A stretch of DNA of 64,000 nucleotides from Tipula vernalis (Eukaryota > Arthropoda > Insecta > Diptera > Tipulidae), in contig OY282558.1 in NCBI GenBank assembly GCA_958295665.1, forward strand, positions 330,743,106-330,807,105, written 5' to 3'. Shown one piece after another: positions 32,908-44,292 of the stretch. Position 1 is the stretch's first letter. Each line of letters begins with the position of its first letter. The translations under genes were made by a program, and so were the position numbers. The notes under the pieces were generated by a model, which searched no databases, was not told where the DNA came from, and saw only the letters and a program-made list of their open reading frames with translations.

Positions 32908-35023
32908 TGTAACATTTGCTTCGGTGCAGACTTATAAATGTTACTGGTTTGCGACTGTATTGACTTTAATTGTGCAAATTTGTATCTTACTCCTCGGTTG
33001 AACAGGTGACAATAAAAATTATTATGTAAACATTGGTAGTCAAATAACTTACCATTCTAATCATGGGTTATGTCATGAATTGTTTTAACGGGATGCATTT
33101 TCTTTTGTAAAATTTTGTTTTTTCTATTGGTATGTGGATAACTGGAAAATGGTTCGATAGATTTTTTTGTTTTGGATTTTTTATGAGTTTTGGCGATGGA
33201 GAAACAACAATTTTTTTTTTTTTTGGGCGGTAGGTTTTGAGTAGCTCTGGTCGAATAGACTATCTTTAAAATAAAAAAATTAAATAAAAATATTTAAGAG
33301 CATTATCACAATTCTTGTTAGTGAAAAAAAGCACGCGGTTAATGAAATCGGGCATCTTATAATTCATTAATATAGTTGCTAAATCATATTAGTGTTAACT
33401 ATACTTATGTAATATAGTGCGTGAAATTAGTATATAAGTTATCGAACAATATAACGAGAATTTTATTAATTATTAAATTTAAACAATTCACTAGTGTAAT
33501 TCACGAGAACAGTACATATTAATGTTTTTTTTACTAAAACCGTTTACGGTGTGTAGTGTGTTCAAATAAATTAAATTAAATATCGAAAATTGATGATAAA
33601 TAGTTTTCCATTAATAAACAAATGCTTAATTGTGTTAATATAATTATAGACAAGTTTAAGAAATTGTATATAAGTGATTAATCGAGCTGTGGTTAGACTA
33701 GCAAATTTGACTAGAACGGTTCAATGTGACGTGAAATGTGACCATAATAAAATAATCCAAAAACGCTACATCTTATAAAAAAATGCGAATAAATAAAATC
33801 ATCAATCAATAAATAAAAAGACTAAAACAATACTACGTAAATATAAAGCTAATAATTAGCGTGTGTGACTAGATTTCAAGGACCATGAAGGCAATTTTAG
33901 TAATCTGCCAATTCTATTGAAATAATAAAATTCAAATTCAATTATAATAAAGTTCAAGTTATAAATAAATTTCTAATAAATAGTCCTATGGAAATTTATA
34001 AGTTAAATTAAGCATATCATTAACCATTAAAATTAATACATACTAAGTTAATTTTACTCTTCCTGTTTGTTGATTAAAACAAATTAAAAATAAAATCGAA
34101 GTTTCTGACAAGTGATAATATACTATACATGGATACAGTCGGCGAAATATTGATTTTACGTCGTCAATCAACAGCAAGCTTCAGATGAAATTTTTATTAT
34201 TATTATTATTATTAATTAAGAAAATTTTCATTTTAAATTTCATTATAGTTCTTATTTTCTTTTTTATTATTTTTTTTTTATTAAATTTTTTTTTTGGTTT
34301 TCCTTTGTTTTTTGCTTCTTGTTCTGTAAAAGTTGATTAATTAGTTAAGTTCGGTGATTTTGGTGAATTTTTCTTATCTTATTTATTTTTAGTATATAAA
34401 ATACATAAAATTCCTACAGGATCAAGGCTTGGAAGCGCTTCTATCGTCTTCGATTTTGCAGGTAAGATTTATTTATTTAACATTATATAATTTTGGTCTC
34501 CCGTTTATTTTTTTTTTTTTTTTTTTTGGATTGATGTTTTAAATCTCCAGGTTCAATTAGTCAACTTGTGTAATGTTATTTTTTTTATGGTTGTTAGGAA
34601 TAACCCTTTATATGAATGAATTTTGGTTTCATTAATTAAATTATATTTTTTTTTTCTTCTTCTCTTTATAAAGTCATTGTTTATTTTTATTTTATTTAAC
34701 TTAAATAATAAAATGATTATTTAAAATAACATGAAGTACACAAAAGTTATGGTAGTTACATTTATTTAAAAGTATGTGTTTGTAAGAGAATAGTTTGGAC
34801 CATGAGTGAGATGAGGTGAGTTGACAGTCGCGCTACAGTTAAGCCAATCCCTTTTACTGTGAATAAAAACCTACGACCAAACTGATACCTCTTACGACTG
34901 AGCCGGGAGTGGGATTGGCTTTCAAACAAAACAATTCACAGTTTTTTTTTTTATGTTAACGGCGGCTAATTAAATTTTATTTTTCTCCATTTATTATTTA
35001 CCCATTTTAAAGCCAATGTTACA
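32908..35023 (+). repeat. 5' LTR, 2,116 bp
   Basis: The LTR begins TGTAACATT and ends AATGTTACA. It contains TATA-like boxes, poly-T tracts, an (ATT)n run near 34195-34215, and splice-like signals (acceptor near 34419, donor at 34461/34462). The same LTR occurs at 40909-43024 and 13645-15760. Confidence 0.95.
33667..33674 (+). promoter_or_regulatory. Candidate TATA box in the LTR
   Basis: TATATAAG at 33667-33674 is the best TATA-like match in the LTR on the sense strand; a weaker TATATAAG-like word (GTATATAAG) is at about 33429. In an AT-rich LTR such words can be chance. Confidence 0.35.
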
Positions 35024-35945
35024 TATGGCGCCCAAAACAAGGGACTTTGATAAATATTTTTTTTGTTGATACAGTTTTGGTTTCCGATAGAATTCTCAGA
35101 TATTTTCACCATGTTTGATATTGTCTGCTGTAAAATTCGCTCAGGAATATAACTGTTTGTTAAAATTAAATAAAGTATTAAGAGTATTTATAAAAACTAT
35201 TCAAAGATTATGTGTCCCTATTTACTTTAATTATTATTATTTTCAATAGTGTCATATTTCAGTTTTATTATTTTATTGTATGTCAGTGCAGGATTCAAGA
35301 TAATATTTTGTCGACTAAAATTTTCTATTGAATTGGGTTTTCCATTCTATCCACATTATTATACATAGTGCACATGTATTTGATTAAGTTGATAAAGATA
35401 GAATGTGGACGACTTATCATCGGGAAAATTTTAATAGAGACGACAGTTTTCATTTGACCTGTACGCACCTTGGCCTCTAAAGAAATTATTTTTCCAAATT
35501 TATTGTAGATCAAATAACATGATTTATAGGTCAATTCGTAATTATTTTTGAATACACTAGTACAATAGTTTAGACTAATTCGACTGTCTGCTCAACTCAC
35601 TCACATTCATGCGTCCTTTCAGGTTAATTTTTTTTTTCTCAAATTAGTTATATTTAATTTTAATAGTTGATTTTTTTTTTTAATTTTATGTATAATTTTC
35701 AAGTCAATATAATTATTTATCGGGATTATTGAGATATCCATATAATTTAGTCATATGAAATATCTTGTTTTGGAAAAACCAAATTAAAAATATTTAATTG
35801 GTTTTTATTTAATTTATTTTTCAAATACGATTTCATTGTTCTATAGTTCTTTTGCAAATAAATTTTGAATTTTTCTATCACGCGAACAAGTTTTATCTCT
35901 TGTTCCTCAAAAATATTGTTTCGATTTTTTTTTTATCTCTCTCAG
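34462..35945 (+). promoter_or_regulatory. Predicted intron in the LTR-gag leader
   Basis: A consensus donor CAG|GTAAGA sits at 34461/34462 inside the LTR. A good acceptor, a T-rich tract followed by CTCTCTCAG, ends at 35945, just 27 bp upstream of the gag ATG at 35973. Splicing would remove the LTR end and the primer-binding site and shorten the leader. A second acceptor (TTCCTACAG, ending 34419) would define a 42-nt exon 34420-34461. This is prediction from consensus only. Confidence 0.35.
35026..35035 (+). promoter_or_regulatory. Primer-binding site, tRNA-Lys-like
   Basis: TGGCGCCCAA lies 2 bp after the LTR end. This word is the start of the tRNA-Lys primer site of several insect gypsy elements and retroviruses; matching weakens after the tenth base. 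Confidence 0.7.
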
Positions 35946-35972
35946 ATCTGGTTTTCCGAATTACGTTTAATA
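35036..35972 (+). other. Leader of the gypsy element between primer site and gag
   Basis: About 940 bp of AT-rich untranslated sequence. The only structure I see is the splice-acceptor-like tract just before gag. Confidence 0.6.
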
Positions 35973-37562
35973 ATGGACGTCGCTATTCTTGCTCCCGATG
36001 AATTTGAGGTGGAATGCCTTGTTAGAGGTATTAAGGGAACCCCAGTCAGTAACCTCGCTGCTCTGCAAATAGCAATAACTAACGAAGAGAAAAACCCCGT
36101 TCTCCGCGCGTACAAAGCACATTCCGGGGCCAGACGTAGTCCGCAAAGAGAATTAAAAAAATGTGCTCTGAAGCTTAAAGAGCATCGCGATTGGATTACT
36201 GAGATGCAACCTGACGCAAAGGCTGAACAAAGTGAGTTGCGTAAAGTCGAATGTAAGTTGATGCACATTAACGCTCGACTGGAAAGGCTATTAAACACCA
36301 CTAAAACGTATAAGCCGCAATGCCGAGTCCACATTAACACGACTAATCTATTGTTGACCGCAGTGCAAACTCTAATCCAAGGTGAAGAAAATTTTGACGA
36401 GACCCTAGATAAAATCAAAAGCTCCCAACATGAAGACCCTGAAGATTTAACAACCTCTGAGGATGAGGAACCCGCAAAAACCTCAACTCCTGAAGTTATA
36501 TCTTCCAAAGTATCGTCACAACAGTCATCCTTAAATCAACCAGAAGACGGGGCAACCGGTGTTTCAAGAATATTGTCCTCAACCAATATTTTCAAAGACC
36601 CTGCTTCCTCAAAAGAAACCACTCCAACCAAGACCACTAACCATATTACCAAGTGGAAATTGAGTTTCGATGGAAATTCCGACGATGTACCAATCGAAAG
36701 ATTTATTTTTCGAGTAGAACATCACGCAGATACGTTCAATCTTTCAAAAAATGAATTAGTCGACCAAATAGGAGTTCTATTAACTGGGGCTGCCTCCAAT
36801 TGGTATTGGTGTCACATAGAGCGCAATCCCAATATCTGCTGGAGTCGTTTAAAGCGTGATATGATCGAACGATTCCAGGACCGAAGAACGGAACATGACA
36901 TTCGGAGACATTTAGAATCGCGTAAACAAAAGCCTAATGAGAGCTTTAGAGCTTTTTACAACGATATTATAGCTTTGTCTTTGCAATTCCGTGACGCTTT
37001 ATCAGATTCTGAATTACTACATATAGTTAGGCGGAACATGCGAGCAGGTTTCCAAGTAATATTAGCTGATCAAGAAATAAGTTCAATCTCGGCCCTTGTG
37101 CGACGGTGTCTCGCTTTAGAGGATACATGGAAACGCACAGGCTATGAACCCGAGAGATTATGCACCAGAAGGACTATAAACGAACTTTTGATTGATGACA
37201 ATGTTGATGAAACCTCCATACACGTAGACGAAATAAACACCCGACCACGAGTGCTAGCGTCACCATCGCGTATTAATAGTGCGTACGATAGTAACAATAC
37301 GACAATTTGTTGGAATTGCCAGGACATTGGGCATTCATTTTTAGATTGTTCCAAACCACCCAAAATATTCTGTTTTGGATGTGGCCGTCCTGGTATTTTA
37401 AAACCAAGGTGTTTTAGATGTTCGGGAAACGGGAACGTGAGGTTTCGAACTCCTGGGAATCCGGCATCTCAATCTCTCTTCCTTCCCAGACCTCCACAAA
37501 TGAGTGCGCCAGCAAAAGGAGAAACCGAGGTAATAACTCAGCGGTCTCCGCCACCCCCATAA
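35973..37562 (+). CDS. gag: Gag polyprotein of the gypsy element
   Basis: This is the structural protein that forms the intracellular particle. I choose the ATG at 35973 (MDVAILAPDEFEVEC), because the in-frame upstream ATG at 35865 lies before the splice-acceptor-like tract and encodes a T-run-derived hydrophobic stretch. The protein is about 529 residues. A basic N-terminal region is followed by an acidic Ser/Thr-rich linker (around 36400-36600), then a retrotransposon gag domain (WKLSFDGNSDDVPIERFIF, with a NWYWCHIE segment). Near the C-terminus is one good CCHC zinc knuckle, CWNCQDIGHSFLDC. A second, CFGCGRPGILKPRC, has Ile where the His should be. The ORF overlaps pol by about 145 bp, with pol in the -1 frame. 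Confidence 0.92.
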   Translation: MDVAILAPDEFEVECLVRGIKGTPVSNLAALQIAITNEEKNPVLRAYKAHSGARRSPQRELKKCALKLKEHRDWITEMQPDAKAEQSELRKVECKLMHINARLERLLNTTKTYKPQCRVHINTTNLLLTAVQTLIQGEENFDETLDKIKSSQHEDPEDLTTSEDEEPAKTSTPEVISSKVSSQQSSLNQPEDGATGVSRILSSTNIFKDPASSKETTPTKTTNHITKWKLSFDGNSDDVPIERFIFRVEHHADTFNLSKNELVDQIGVLLTGAASNWYWCHIERNPNICWSRLKRDMIERFQDRRTEHDIRRHLESRKQKPNESFRAFYNDIIALSLQFRDALSDSELLHIVRRNMRAGFQVILADQEISSISALVRRCLALEDTWKRTGYEPERLCTRRTINELLIDDNVDETSIHVDEINTRPRVLASPSRINSAYDSNNTTICWNCQDIGHSFLDCSKPPKIFCFGCGRPGILKPRCFRCSGNGNVRFRTPGNPASQSLFLPRPPQMSAPAKGETEVITQRSPPPP

Positions 37563-40500
37563 CTCCTTCTAGGAAAATCAACAATTCACCAACTAAGCTT
37601 CCCGACCACAGCCTCGCGGCCCACCTTGATTGTCCGATTAACTTATCACTAGCTTATCTAAGCCAAGGTTCGCAAACATCCAAAGAACCGAATTATAGAG
37701 CTCGCCAATATTGGTACAATAAACGTTCACTTCGTAAACTGGTATCAGAAACAGTTTTCGATAATATTACTGATAACCGACCCTATGCGAACGTAGTCCT
37801 TAATGGAGTAGATTATCGTGGCCTACTGGATAGTGGCGCTTCGATCACAGCATTAGGATTGGGCAGCGAAAAATATTTGAAAATTTCATACCATAAGGTT
37901 TTTTATTTGCCTACTAAAGTTACGATGGCTTCAGGACACTCTGAAAGAGTGTTTGGTTATATTTATGCCAACATAAAATTTAATGGACAGGAAAGGGTAC
38001 TTAAAGTATATATAATTCCAAAGTTACAGCAGCCCTTGTACTTGGGGATTGATTTTTGGCGTGAATTTAAAATTAAAATAATGCCTCCTTTGCCAATATC
38101 CGAATTAACTAAATCCATTGACCAACCACCATGTTTAGATGACTTACGCCATCCCTTAAACCCCCAGCAACGAACAATTTTAGAAGACGTTATCAGGGCG
38201 TTCCCTTCTTTCGAAGAGGAAGGTCTAGGGCGTACACATCTCCTGACGCACTTTATTGATGTAGGTGACTCTAAACCTATAAAACAGCGTCATTATGCCG
38301 TATCTCCTGCTGTTCAAAATTCCTTGTATGCTGAAATTGACCGTATGCTAGCTCTTGGTGTGATAGAGGAATCAAATAGTTCCTGGAGTTCCCCGGTGAC
38401 ATTGGTCTCAAAATCTAATGGCAAAGTTCGAATGTGTCTAGACGCCCGTAAGCTGAATGAAGTGACGGTCAGGGATGCATATCCACTGCCGATAATCAAC
38501 GGACTTTTGAGCCGTTTGGATCAAACCAAGTTCATTTCGTGTATCGATTTGAAGGATGCGTTTTGGCAGATCCCTTTGGCTCAGGAGTCCCGCGATAAAA
38601 CTGCATTCACTGTCCCTGGTCGTCCTCTATATCAGTTTACGGTGCTACCATTCGGACTTTGTAACTCTCCTCAAACGATGTGTAGGCTGATGCACCGGGT
38701 GATACCACATCAGCTGCACGAACAAGTCTTCGTGTATTTAGACGATCTCCTCATTGCGTCTGAGAATTTTGATGAACACATTTCGTTGCTGTATCAAGTA
38801 GCTTCATTAATTAGATCGGCAGGTTTGACTGTAAACCTAGCAAAAAGTAAGTTTTTGTTAAAAGAAATCCGCTATCTAGGATATATAGTTGGAGATGGTT
38901 GCCTTAAGGTAAACCCTGAAAAGGTTGAAGCTATTCTTTCCTTCCCAGTGCCAAATACTGTCAAAAAAGTGCGGCGGTTTTTGGGAATGTCGGGGTGGTA
39001 TCGTCGATTTATTTCTGGATATGCTACTCTGGCGGCTCCAATATCCGATCTACTCAAGAAAGGGCGAAAATTTAAGTGGAATGATCAATGTCAGGAATCT
39101 TTTGAGAAGCTCAAGGAAATGCTATCTACTGCGCCGGTTTTGACTCATCCAGATTTCTCACAGCCATTTTTTATTCAGTGCGATGCCAGCAGTTCCGGCG
39201 TCGGCAGCGTGCTGTTCCAAATCGGTGAGGATGGTGGCGAGCACCCTATCTGCTATATGTCTCAAAAACTTAACGCCGCACAGCGGAACTACTCCATAAC
39301 AGAATTGGAATGTTTAGCCGCTGTGTTGAGCGTAAAAAAGTTCAGAGCATACGTCGAGGGGTACTCGTTCACCATCATTACCGACCATGCAAGTCTCAAG
39401 TGGCTCATGGGTCAAACGGAGTTATCTGGCAGTTTAGCCAGATGGTCGTTAAAACTTCAAGGCTTCAAATTCAAGATAGAGCATCGAAAAGGTACGCAAA
39501 ATGTAGTAGCCGATGCACTTTCCCGAGCATATATGGATGGAATCGAGCTTGAAGATGATGAGAGCATTTTTAAAGTAAACTTAGAATCACCCGCCTTTGA
39601 AAGTCAGGAGTATCTCCAGCTCATCAAAAAAGTACAGGAGAAACCCTCTGCATACATTAATTTGCGCGTGGTAAAACAGAAGCTTTATATTAATCCTTCA
39701 AACTACCGTGGGGATGATTTCACAGACGTGCCCTTTTGGAAATTATATGTTCCAGAAGACTTGACACAAAACCTAATTAAAATGGGTCACGATCCACCTT
39801 CATCAGCTCATCTTGGCGTGGCCAAAACCCTTGATCGGATCCAAAGATATTACTTTTGGCCTACTATGTCCAAAGACGTAAAGGATTATGTTACAAGTTG
39901 CGAAATTTGCAAACAGACCAAGGCACCCAACTATTCAACTCGACCGCCAATGGGAAATCAAATCATATCAGTGAGGCCAATGCAGCACATTTATATTGAT
40001 TTCTTGGGTCCGTACCCAAGGTCAACTAATGGGAATTCATATTTATTGATTGTTCTGGATAGCTATTCGAAGTTTATTTTTCTCAAACCCATGAAACAAG
40101 CACTGTCTACAGCGGTATGTAACTTCTTGGAAAAAGAAATATTTTCCGTATTTTCAGTGCCAGAAACTCTAACATCAGACAATGCAAGTCAATTCAATGC
40201 GGTGTGTTTTAAGAACTTCTTAATTAAATTCGGAATAAATCATATGTTTGTTCCAAAATATTCTTCGCAAGGTAATGCCGCGGAGAGAGTAAACCGTTCT
40301 CTTCTCACGGCAATACGTTCATATATTAAGGATGATCACAGAAAATGGGATCAGCATTTACATGAAATTTCTTCTGCCTTGCGAAATGCAGTACACAGCT
40401 CCACGAAATATTCGCCACATTATCTTATGTTTGGTCAACATTACATGGCACACGGGGATGACTATAGGTTATTACGTGAGCTAGATTTGGTTGCAAACGG

Positions 40501-40816
40501 CGAAGTTACTGTACAAGGGAAGGGTAATCGGCTTAGTCTTTGTCAACAAAAAGTTCTTTCTTATTTAGAAGACGCCCATAATAGAAATGTAAACGTCTAT
40601 AACTTACGGAGTCGCGACAGAGAATTTCAGGTGGGACAAATCGTATATGTCCGAAATTTTGCCTTAAGTGATGCAGTGAAACATTTTTCGGCTAAATTGG
40701 CTCCAAAATTTTTAAAAGCAATCGTTGTTCGGAAAGTAGGGAATGTGGCTTATGAATTGTCCACTACTGGAAACAAATCGATAGGGATATATCACGCAAA
40801 GGATATTCGTTCCTAA
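37418..40816 (+). CDS. pol: Pol polyprotein of the gypsy element (protease, RT, RNase H, integrase)
   Basis: Pol is an intact 1,132-codon frame, probably reached by -1 ribosomal frameshifting from gag, so its first residues are not a true start. In order it shows the following. Aspartic protease has LLDSGASITALG (about 37830). RT has CLDARKLNEVTVRDAYPLP, SCIDLKDAFWQIPL, LPFGLCNSPQTM and the catalytic YLDDLL (about 38737). RNase H has FIQCDASSSGVG, ITELECLA and ITDHASL. Integrase has an HHCC finger (HDPPSSAHLGVAKT to CEICKQTK) and a DDE core: IDFLGPYP, TSDNASQF and the Glu of GNAAERVNR. A C-terminal GPY-like region follows. No catalytic residue appears missing. It ends 92 bp before the 3' LTR, so no env is encoded. 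Confidence 0.95.
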   Translation: MFGKREREVSNSWESGISISLPSQTSTNECASKRRNRGNNSAVSATPITPSRKINNSPTKLPDHSLAAHLDCPINLSLAYLSQGSQTSKEPNYRARQYWYNKRSLRKLVSETVFDNITDNRPYANVVLNGVDYRGLLDSGASITALGLGSEKYLKISYHKVFYLPTKVTMASGHSERVFGYIYANIKFNGQERVLKVYIIPKLQQPLYLGIDFWREFKIKIMPPLPISELTKSIDQPPCLDDLRHPLNPQQRTILEDVIRAFPSFEEEGLGRTHLLTHFIDVGDSKPIKQRHYAVSPAVQNSLYAEIDRMLALGVIEESNSSWSSPVTLVSKSNGKVRMCLDARKLNEVTVRDAYPLPIINGLLSRLDQTKFISCIDLKDAFWQIPLAQESRDKTAFTVPGRPLYQFTVLPFGLCNSPQTMCRLMHRVIPHQLHEQVFVYLDDLLIASENFDEHISLLYQVASLIRSAGLTVNLAKSKFLLKEIRYLGYIVGDGCLKVNPEKVEAILSFPVPNTVKKVRRFLGMSGWYRRFISGYATLAAPISDLLKKGRKFKWNDQCQESFEKLKEMLSTAPVLTHPDFSQPFFIQCDASSSGVGSVLFQIGEDGGEHPICYMSQKLNAAQRNYSITELECLAAVLSVKKFRAYVEGYSFTIITDHASLKWLMGQTELSGSLARWSLKLQGFKFKIEHRKGTQNVVADALSRAYMDGIELEDDESIFKVNLESPAFESQEYLQLIKKVQEKPSAYINLRVVKQKLYINPSNYRGDDFTDVPFWKLYVPEDLTQNLIKMGHDPPSSAHLGVAKTLDRIQRYYFWPTMSKDVKDYVTSCEICKQTKAPNYSTRPPMGNQIISVRPMQHIYIDFLGPYPRSTNGNSYLLIVLDSYSKFIFLKPMKQALSTAVCNFLEKEIFSVFSVPETLTSDNASQFNAVCFKNFLIKFGINHMFVPKYSSQGNAAERVNRSLLTAIRSYIKDDHRKWDQHLHEISSALRNAVHSSTKYSPHYLMFGQHYMAHGDDYRLLRELDLVANGEVTVQGKGNRLSLCQQKVLSYLEDAHNRNVNVYNLRSRDREFQVGQIVYVRNFALSDAVKHFSAKLAPKFLKAIVVRKVGNVAYELSTTGNKSIGIYHAKDIRS

Positions 40817-40908
40817 CATCATGTAAGACATGCAAAGACAGTTTGGTAACCTAACCTCTATGCCCGGCTGATGAGACACTCAGTGGTCGATGGGTACGTT
40901 CCCACGAT

Positions 40909-43024
40909 TGTAACATTTGCTTCGGTGCAGACTTATAAATGTTACTGGTTTGCGACTGTATTGACTTTAATTGTGCAAATTTGTATCTTACTCCTCGGTT
41001 GAACAGGTGACAATAAAAATTATTATGTAAACATTGGTAGTCAAATAACTTACCATTCTAATCATGGGTTATGTCATGAATTGTTTTAACGGGATGCATT
41101 TTCTTTTGTAAAATTTTGTTTTTTCTATTGGTATGTGGATAACTGGAAAATGGTTCGATAGATTTTTTTGTTTTGGATTTTTTATGAGTTTTGGCGATGG
41201 AGAAACAACAATTTTTTTTTTTTTTGGGCGGTAGGTTTTGAGTAGCTCTGGTCGAATAGACTATCTTTAAAATAAAAAAATTAAATAAAAATATTTAAGA
41301 GCATTATCACAATTCTTGTTAGTGAAAAAAAGCACGCGGTTAATGAAATCGGGCATCTTATAATTCATTAATATAGTTGCTAAATCATATTAGTGTTAAC
41401 TATACTTATGTAATATAGTGCGTGAAATTAGTATATAAGTTATCGAACAATATAACGAGAATTTTATTAATTATTAAATTTAAACAATTCACTAGTGTAA
41501 TTCACGAGAACAGTACATATTAATGTTTTTTTTACTAAAACCGTTTACGGTGTGTAGTGTGTTCAAATAAATTAAATTAAATATCGAAAATTGATGATAA
41601 ATAGTTTTCCATTAATAAACAAATGCTTAATTGTGTTAATATAATTATAGACAAGTTTAAGAAATTGTATATAAGTGATTAATCGAGCTGTGGTTAGACT
41701 AGCAAATTTGACTAGAACGGTTCAATGTGACGTGAAATGTGACCATAATAAAATAATCCAAAAACGCTACATCTTATAAAAAAATGCGAATAAATAAAAT
41801 CATCAATCAATAAATAAAAAGACTAAAACAATACTACGTAAATATAAAGCTAATAATTAGCGTGTGTGACTAGATTTCAAGGACCATGAAGGCAATTTTA
41901 GTAATCTGCCAATTCTATTGAAATAATAAAATTCAAATTCAATTATAATAAAGTTCAAGTTATAAATAAATTTCTAATAAATAGTCCTATGGAAATTTAT
42001 AAGTTAAATTAAGCATATCATTAACCATTAAAATTAATACATACTAAGTTAATTTTACTCTTCCTGTTTGTTGATTAAAACAAATTAAAAATAAAATCGA
42101 AGTTTCTGACAAGTGATAATATACTATACATGGATACAGTCGGCGAAATATTGATTTTACGTCGTCAATCAACAGCAAGCTTCAGATGAAATTTTTATTA
42201 TTATTATTATTATTAATTAAGAAAATTTTCATTTTAAATTTCATTATAGTTCTTATTTTCTTTTTTATTATTTTTTTTTTATTAAATTTTTTTTTTGGTT
42301 TTCCTTTGTTTTTTGCTTCTTGTTCTGTAAAAGTTGATTAATTAGTTAAGTTCGGTGATTTTGGTGAATTTTTCTTATCTTATTTATTTTTAGTATATAA
42401 AATACATAAAATTCCTACAGGATCAAGGCTTGGAAGCGCTTCTATCGTCTTCGATTTTGCAGGTAAGATTTATTTATTTAACATTATATAATTTTGGTCT
42501 CCCGTTTATTTTTTTTTTTTTTTTTTTTGGATTGATGTTTTAAATCTCCAGGTTCAATTAGTCAACTTGTGTAATGTTATTTTTTTTATGGTTGTTAGGA
42601 ATAACCCTTTATATGAATGAATTTTGGTTTCATTAATTAAATTATATTTTTTTTTTCTTCTTCTCTTTATAAAGTCATTGTTTATTTTTATTTTATTTAA
42701 CTTAAATAATAAAATGATTATTTAAAATAACATGAAGTACACAAAAGTTATGGTAGTTACATTTATTTAAAAGTATGTGTTTGTAAGAGAATAGTTTGGA
42801 CCATGAGTGAGATGAGGTGAGTTGACAGTCGCGCTACAGTTAAGCCAATCCCTTTTACTGTGAATAAAAACCTACGACCAAACTGATACCTCTTACGACT
42901 GAGCCGGGAGTGGGATTGGCTTTCAAACAAAACAATTCACAGTTTTTTTTTTTATGTTAACGGCGGCTAATTAAATTTTATTTTTCTCCATTTATTATTT
43001 ACCCATTTTAAAGCCAATGTTACA
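40909..43024 (+). repeat. 3' LTR, 2,116 bp
   Basis: Same length and, where compared, same sequence as the 5' LTR. The preceding 92 bp hold no clear polypurine tract; the bases just upstream are CGTTCCCACGAT. The right flank is TTACAGGTA, then the second 649-bp repeat. Confidence 0.95.
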
Positions 43025-43033
43025 TTACAGGTA

Positions 43034-44284
43034 CAGGCATTTATCTACATACATCAAGATGGTTCACATTCAATTAATAAAAAACAAATTGTAATAATTA
43101 CACAAATTTTATTTAAAATTATAATTCCAGAAGTTAGTTTCTCTTCTTGAGCTTTTCTTCTTTTTCTAGATATTTTTGTTATCTTTCTCTTATCTTTTCT
43201 TTTTCTAGATATATTTGTCCATGATGTAAATAGGTATATAGAATAACCAAAACACATAATACAACATTATTTATTTATGACTATGTACATAGACACATCA
43301 ATAAAACTCTTTTTTGTAGATCCAGCCTTCAAAAATCTTTCCATCCCTTTGTTTTTGATGTATTCTTCGTGTAGAGCAAAATAATACATTTTCGTATAAT
43401 GAGATTGAAAGAAAGCCGACCGATAATTAGGATTTTTTGTTCCAAAAGACAAATTCCGCCACTTAATTTTTGTTTTTCTAAAACAATAGTAATAAACTAT
43501 ATAATGGTCTAGAAAATAACATCGTTCGAAAAGAATGAATATTATCATCAGTTTAAAGAACAGGAGTATTGACATTTTATGACATTTTATGTCAAAATTC
43601 TTTTTTCTTATTTAAAATCTATTTATGTACATTTGGTATACATATTTAAAACAAATTAAATTCGCCTTTTGTTATTATATACTAGCGCTTATACTACAAA
43701 AGTAATACATATGTATGTATATACCTACATATATATTCCATTTATATTAATATAATAAGACTTGGTTTTGGAGAAATACCTATTATGTACAAATAGTTTT
43801 TCACTTGATAATACCAAAAGGAACGCAAAATATAAACAACCTCAATTAATGCAATAATTTTGTCGATAGAATATCCAAAGATTAAATATAGTAAAATACA
43901 TAAATTCATAAGAAATTAATTTATATTTGACAAAAAAAAATTACCAAATATTCCTTAAAACAACAAATTTTAAAAATTATATTTCTAAAAACAAAACAAA
44001 AAAAAAAATTCGGCCCTTCGACCCATTCGGCCCTTCGATCCATTCGGCCCTTCGACCTATTCGGCCCTTCGATATTCGGCCCTTTGACACTTTCGGCCCT
44101 TCGACACATTCGGCCCTTCGACATTCGGCCCTTCGACATTCGGCCCTTCGACATTCGGCCCTTCGACATTCGGCCCTTCGACATTCGGCCCTTCGACATT
44201 CGGCCCTTCGACACATTCGGCCCTTCGACTCATTCGGCCCTCCGACATTCGGCCCTTTGAAATTCGGCTCTTCGTACCCATTCC
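43034..44284 (-). repeat. Right foldback arm, copy 2
   Basis: Duplicate of 15770-17020: the 649-bp repeat (43034-43682), the arm proper, and the 15-bp repeat array at its outer end. Confidence 0.85.
43267..43575 (-). CDS. Unknown 102-residue ORF right of the full LTR element
   Basis: Same translation as 16003-16311; the family is unknown. Confidence 0.35.
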   Translation of the reverse strand: MSILLFFKLMIIFILFERCYFLDHYIVYYYCFRKTKIKWRNLSFGTKNPNYRSAFFQSHYTKMYYFALHEEYIKNKGMERFLKAGSTKKSFIDVSMYIVINK

Positions 44285-44292
44285 AATAATAT

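Larger units (their letters stand above)
32908..43024 (+). mobile_element. Full-length Ty3/gypsy LTR retrotransposon, 10,117 bp, apparently intact
   Basis: The element has two LTRs of exactly 2,116 bp with TGTAACATT and AATGTTACA ends, a tRNA-Lys-like primer-binding site, a long leader, intact gag and intact pol in a -1 overlapping frame, and no env (only 92 bp separate pol from the 3' LTR). I saw no difference between the LTRs where I compared them. Domain order PR-RT-RNase H-integrase places it in Ty3/gypsy. The very long LTRs, total length and Lys-type primer site recall the Ulysses/Osvaldo group of Drosophila (inference). No ordinary 4-6-bp target duplication is visible; instead 649-bp direct repeats flank it. 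Confidence 0.93.
30859..44284. mobile_element. Foldback-type element, copy 2 (contains the full-length gypsy element)
   Basis: Same element as 11596-17020, with AATAATAT at 30851-30858 and 44285-44292. The left arm is 30859-31888, the GC-rich patch 31888-32053, the 649-bp direct repeats 32259-32907 and 43034-43682, and the 15-bp repeat array about 44011-44274. The complete LTR element 32908-43024 takes the place of the solo LTR. Confidence 0.82.

Noticed and set aside
35942..36508. Minus ORF of 188 codons
   Set aside because: It is the antisense shadow of the gag gene.
40866..40895. CTGATGAGA...GGTCGATG before the 3' LTR, resembling a hammerhead ribozyme core
   Set aside because: The GAAA half of the core is absent (GATG) and stem II pairs poorly.
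40817..40908. Possible env gene of the gypsy element
   Set aside because: Only 92 bp lie between pol and the 3' LTR.
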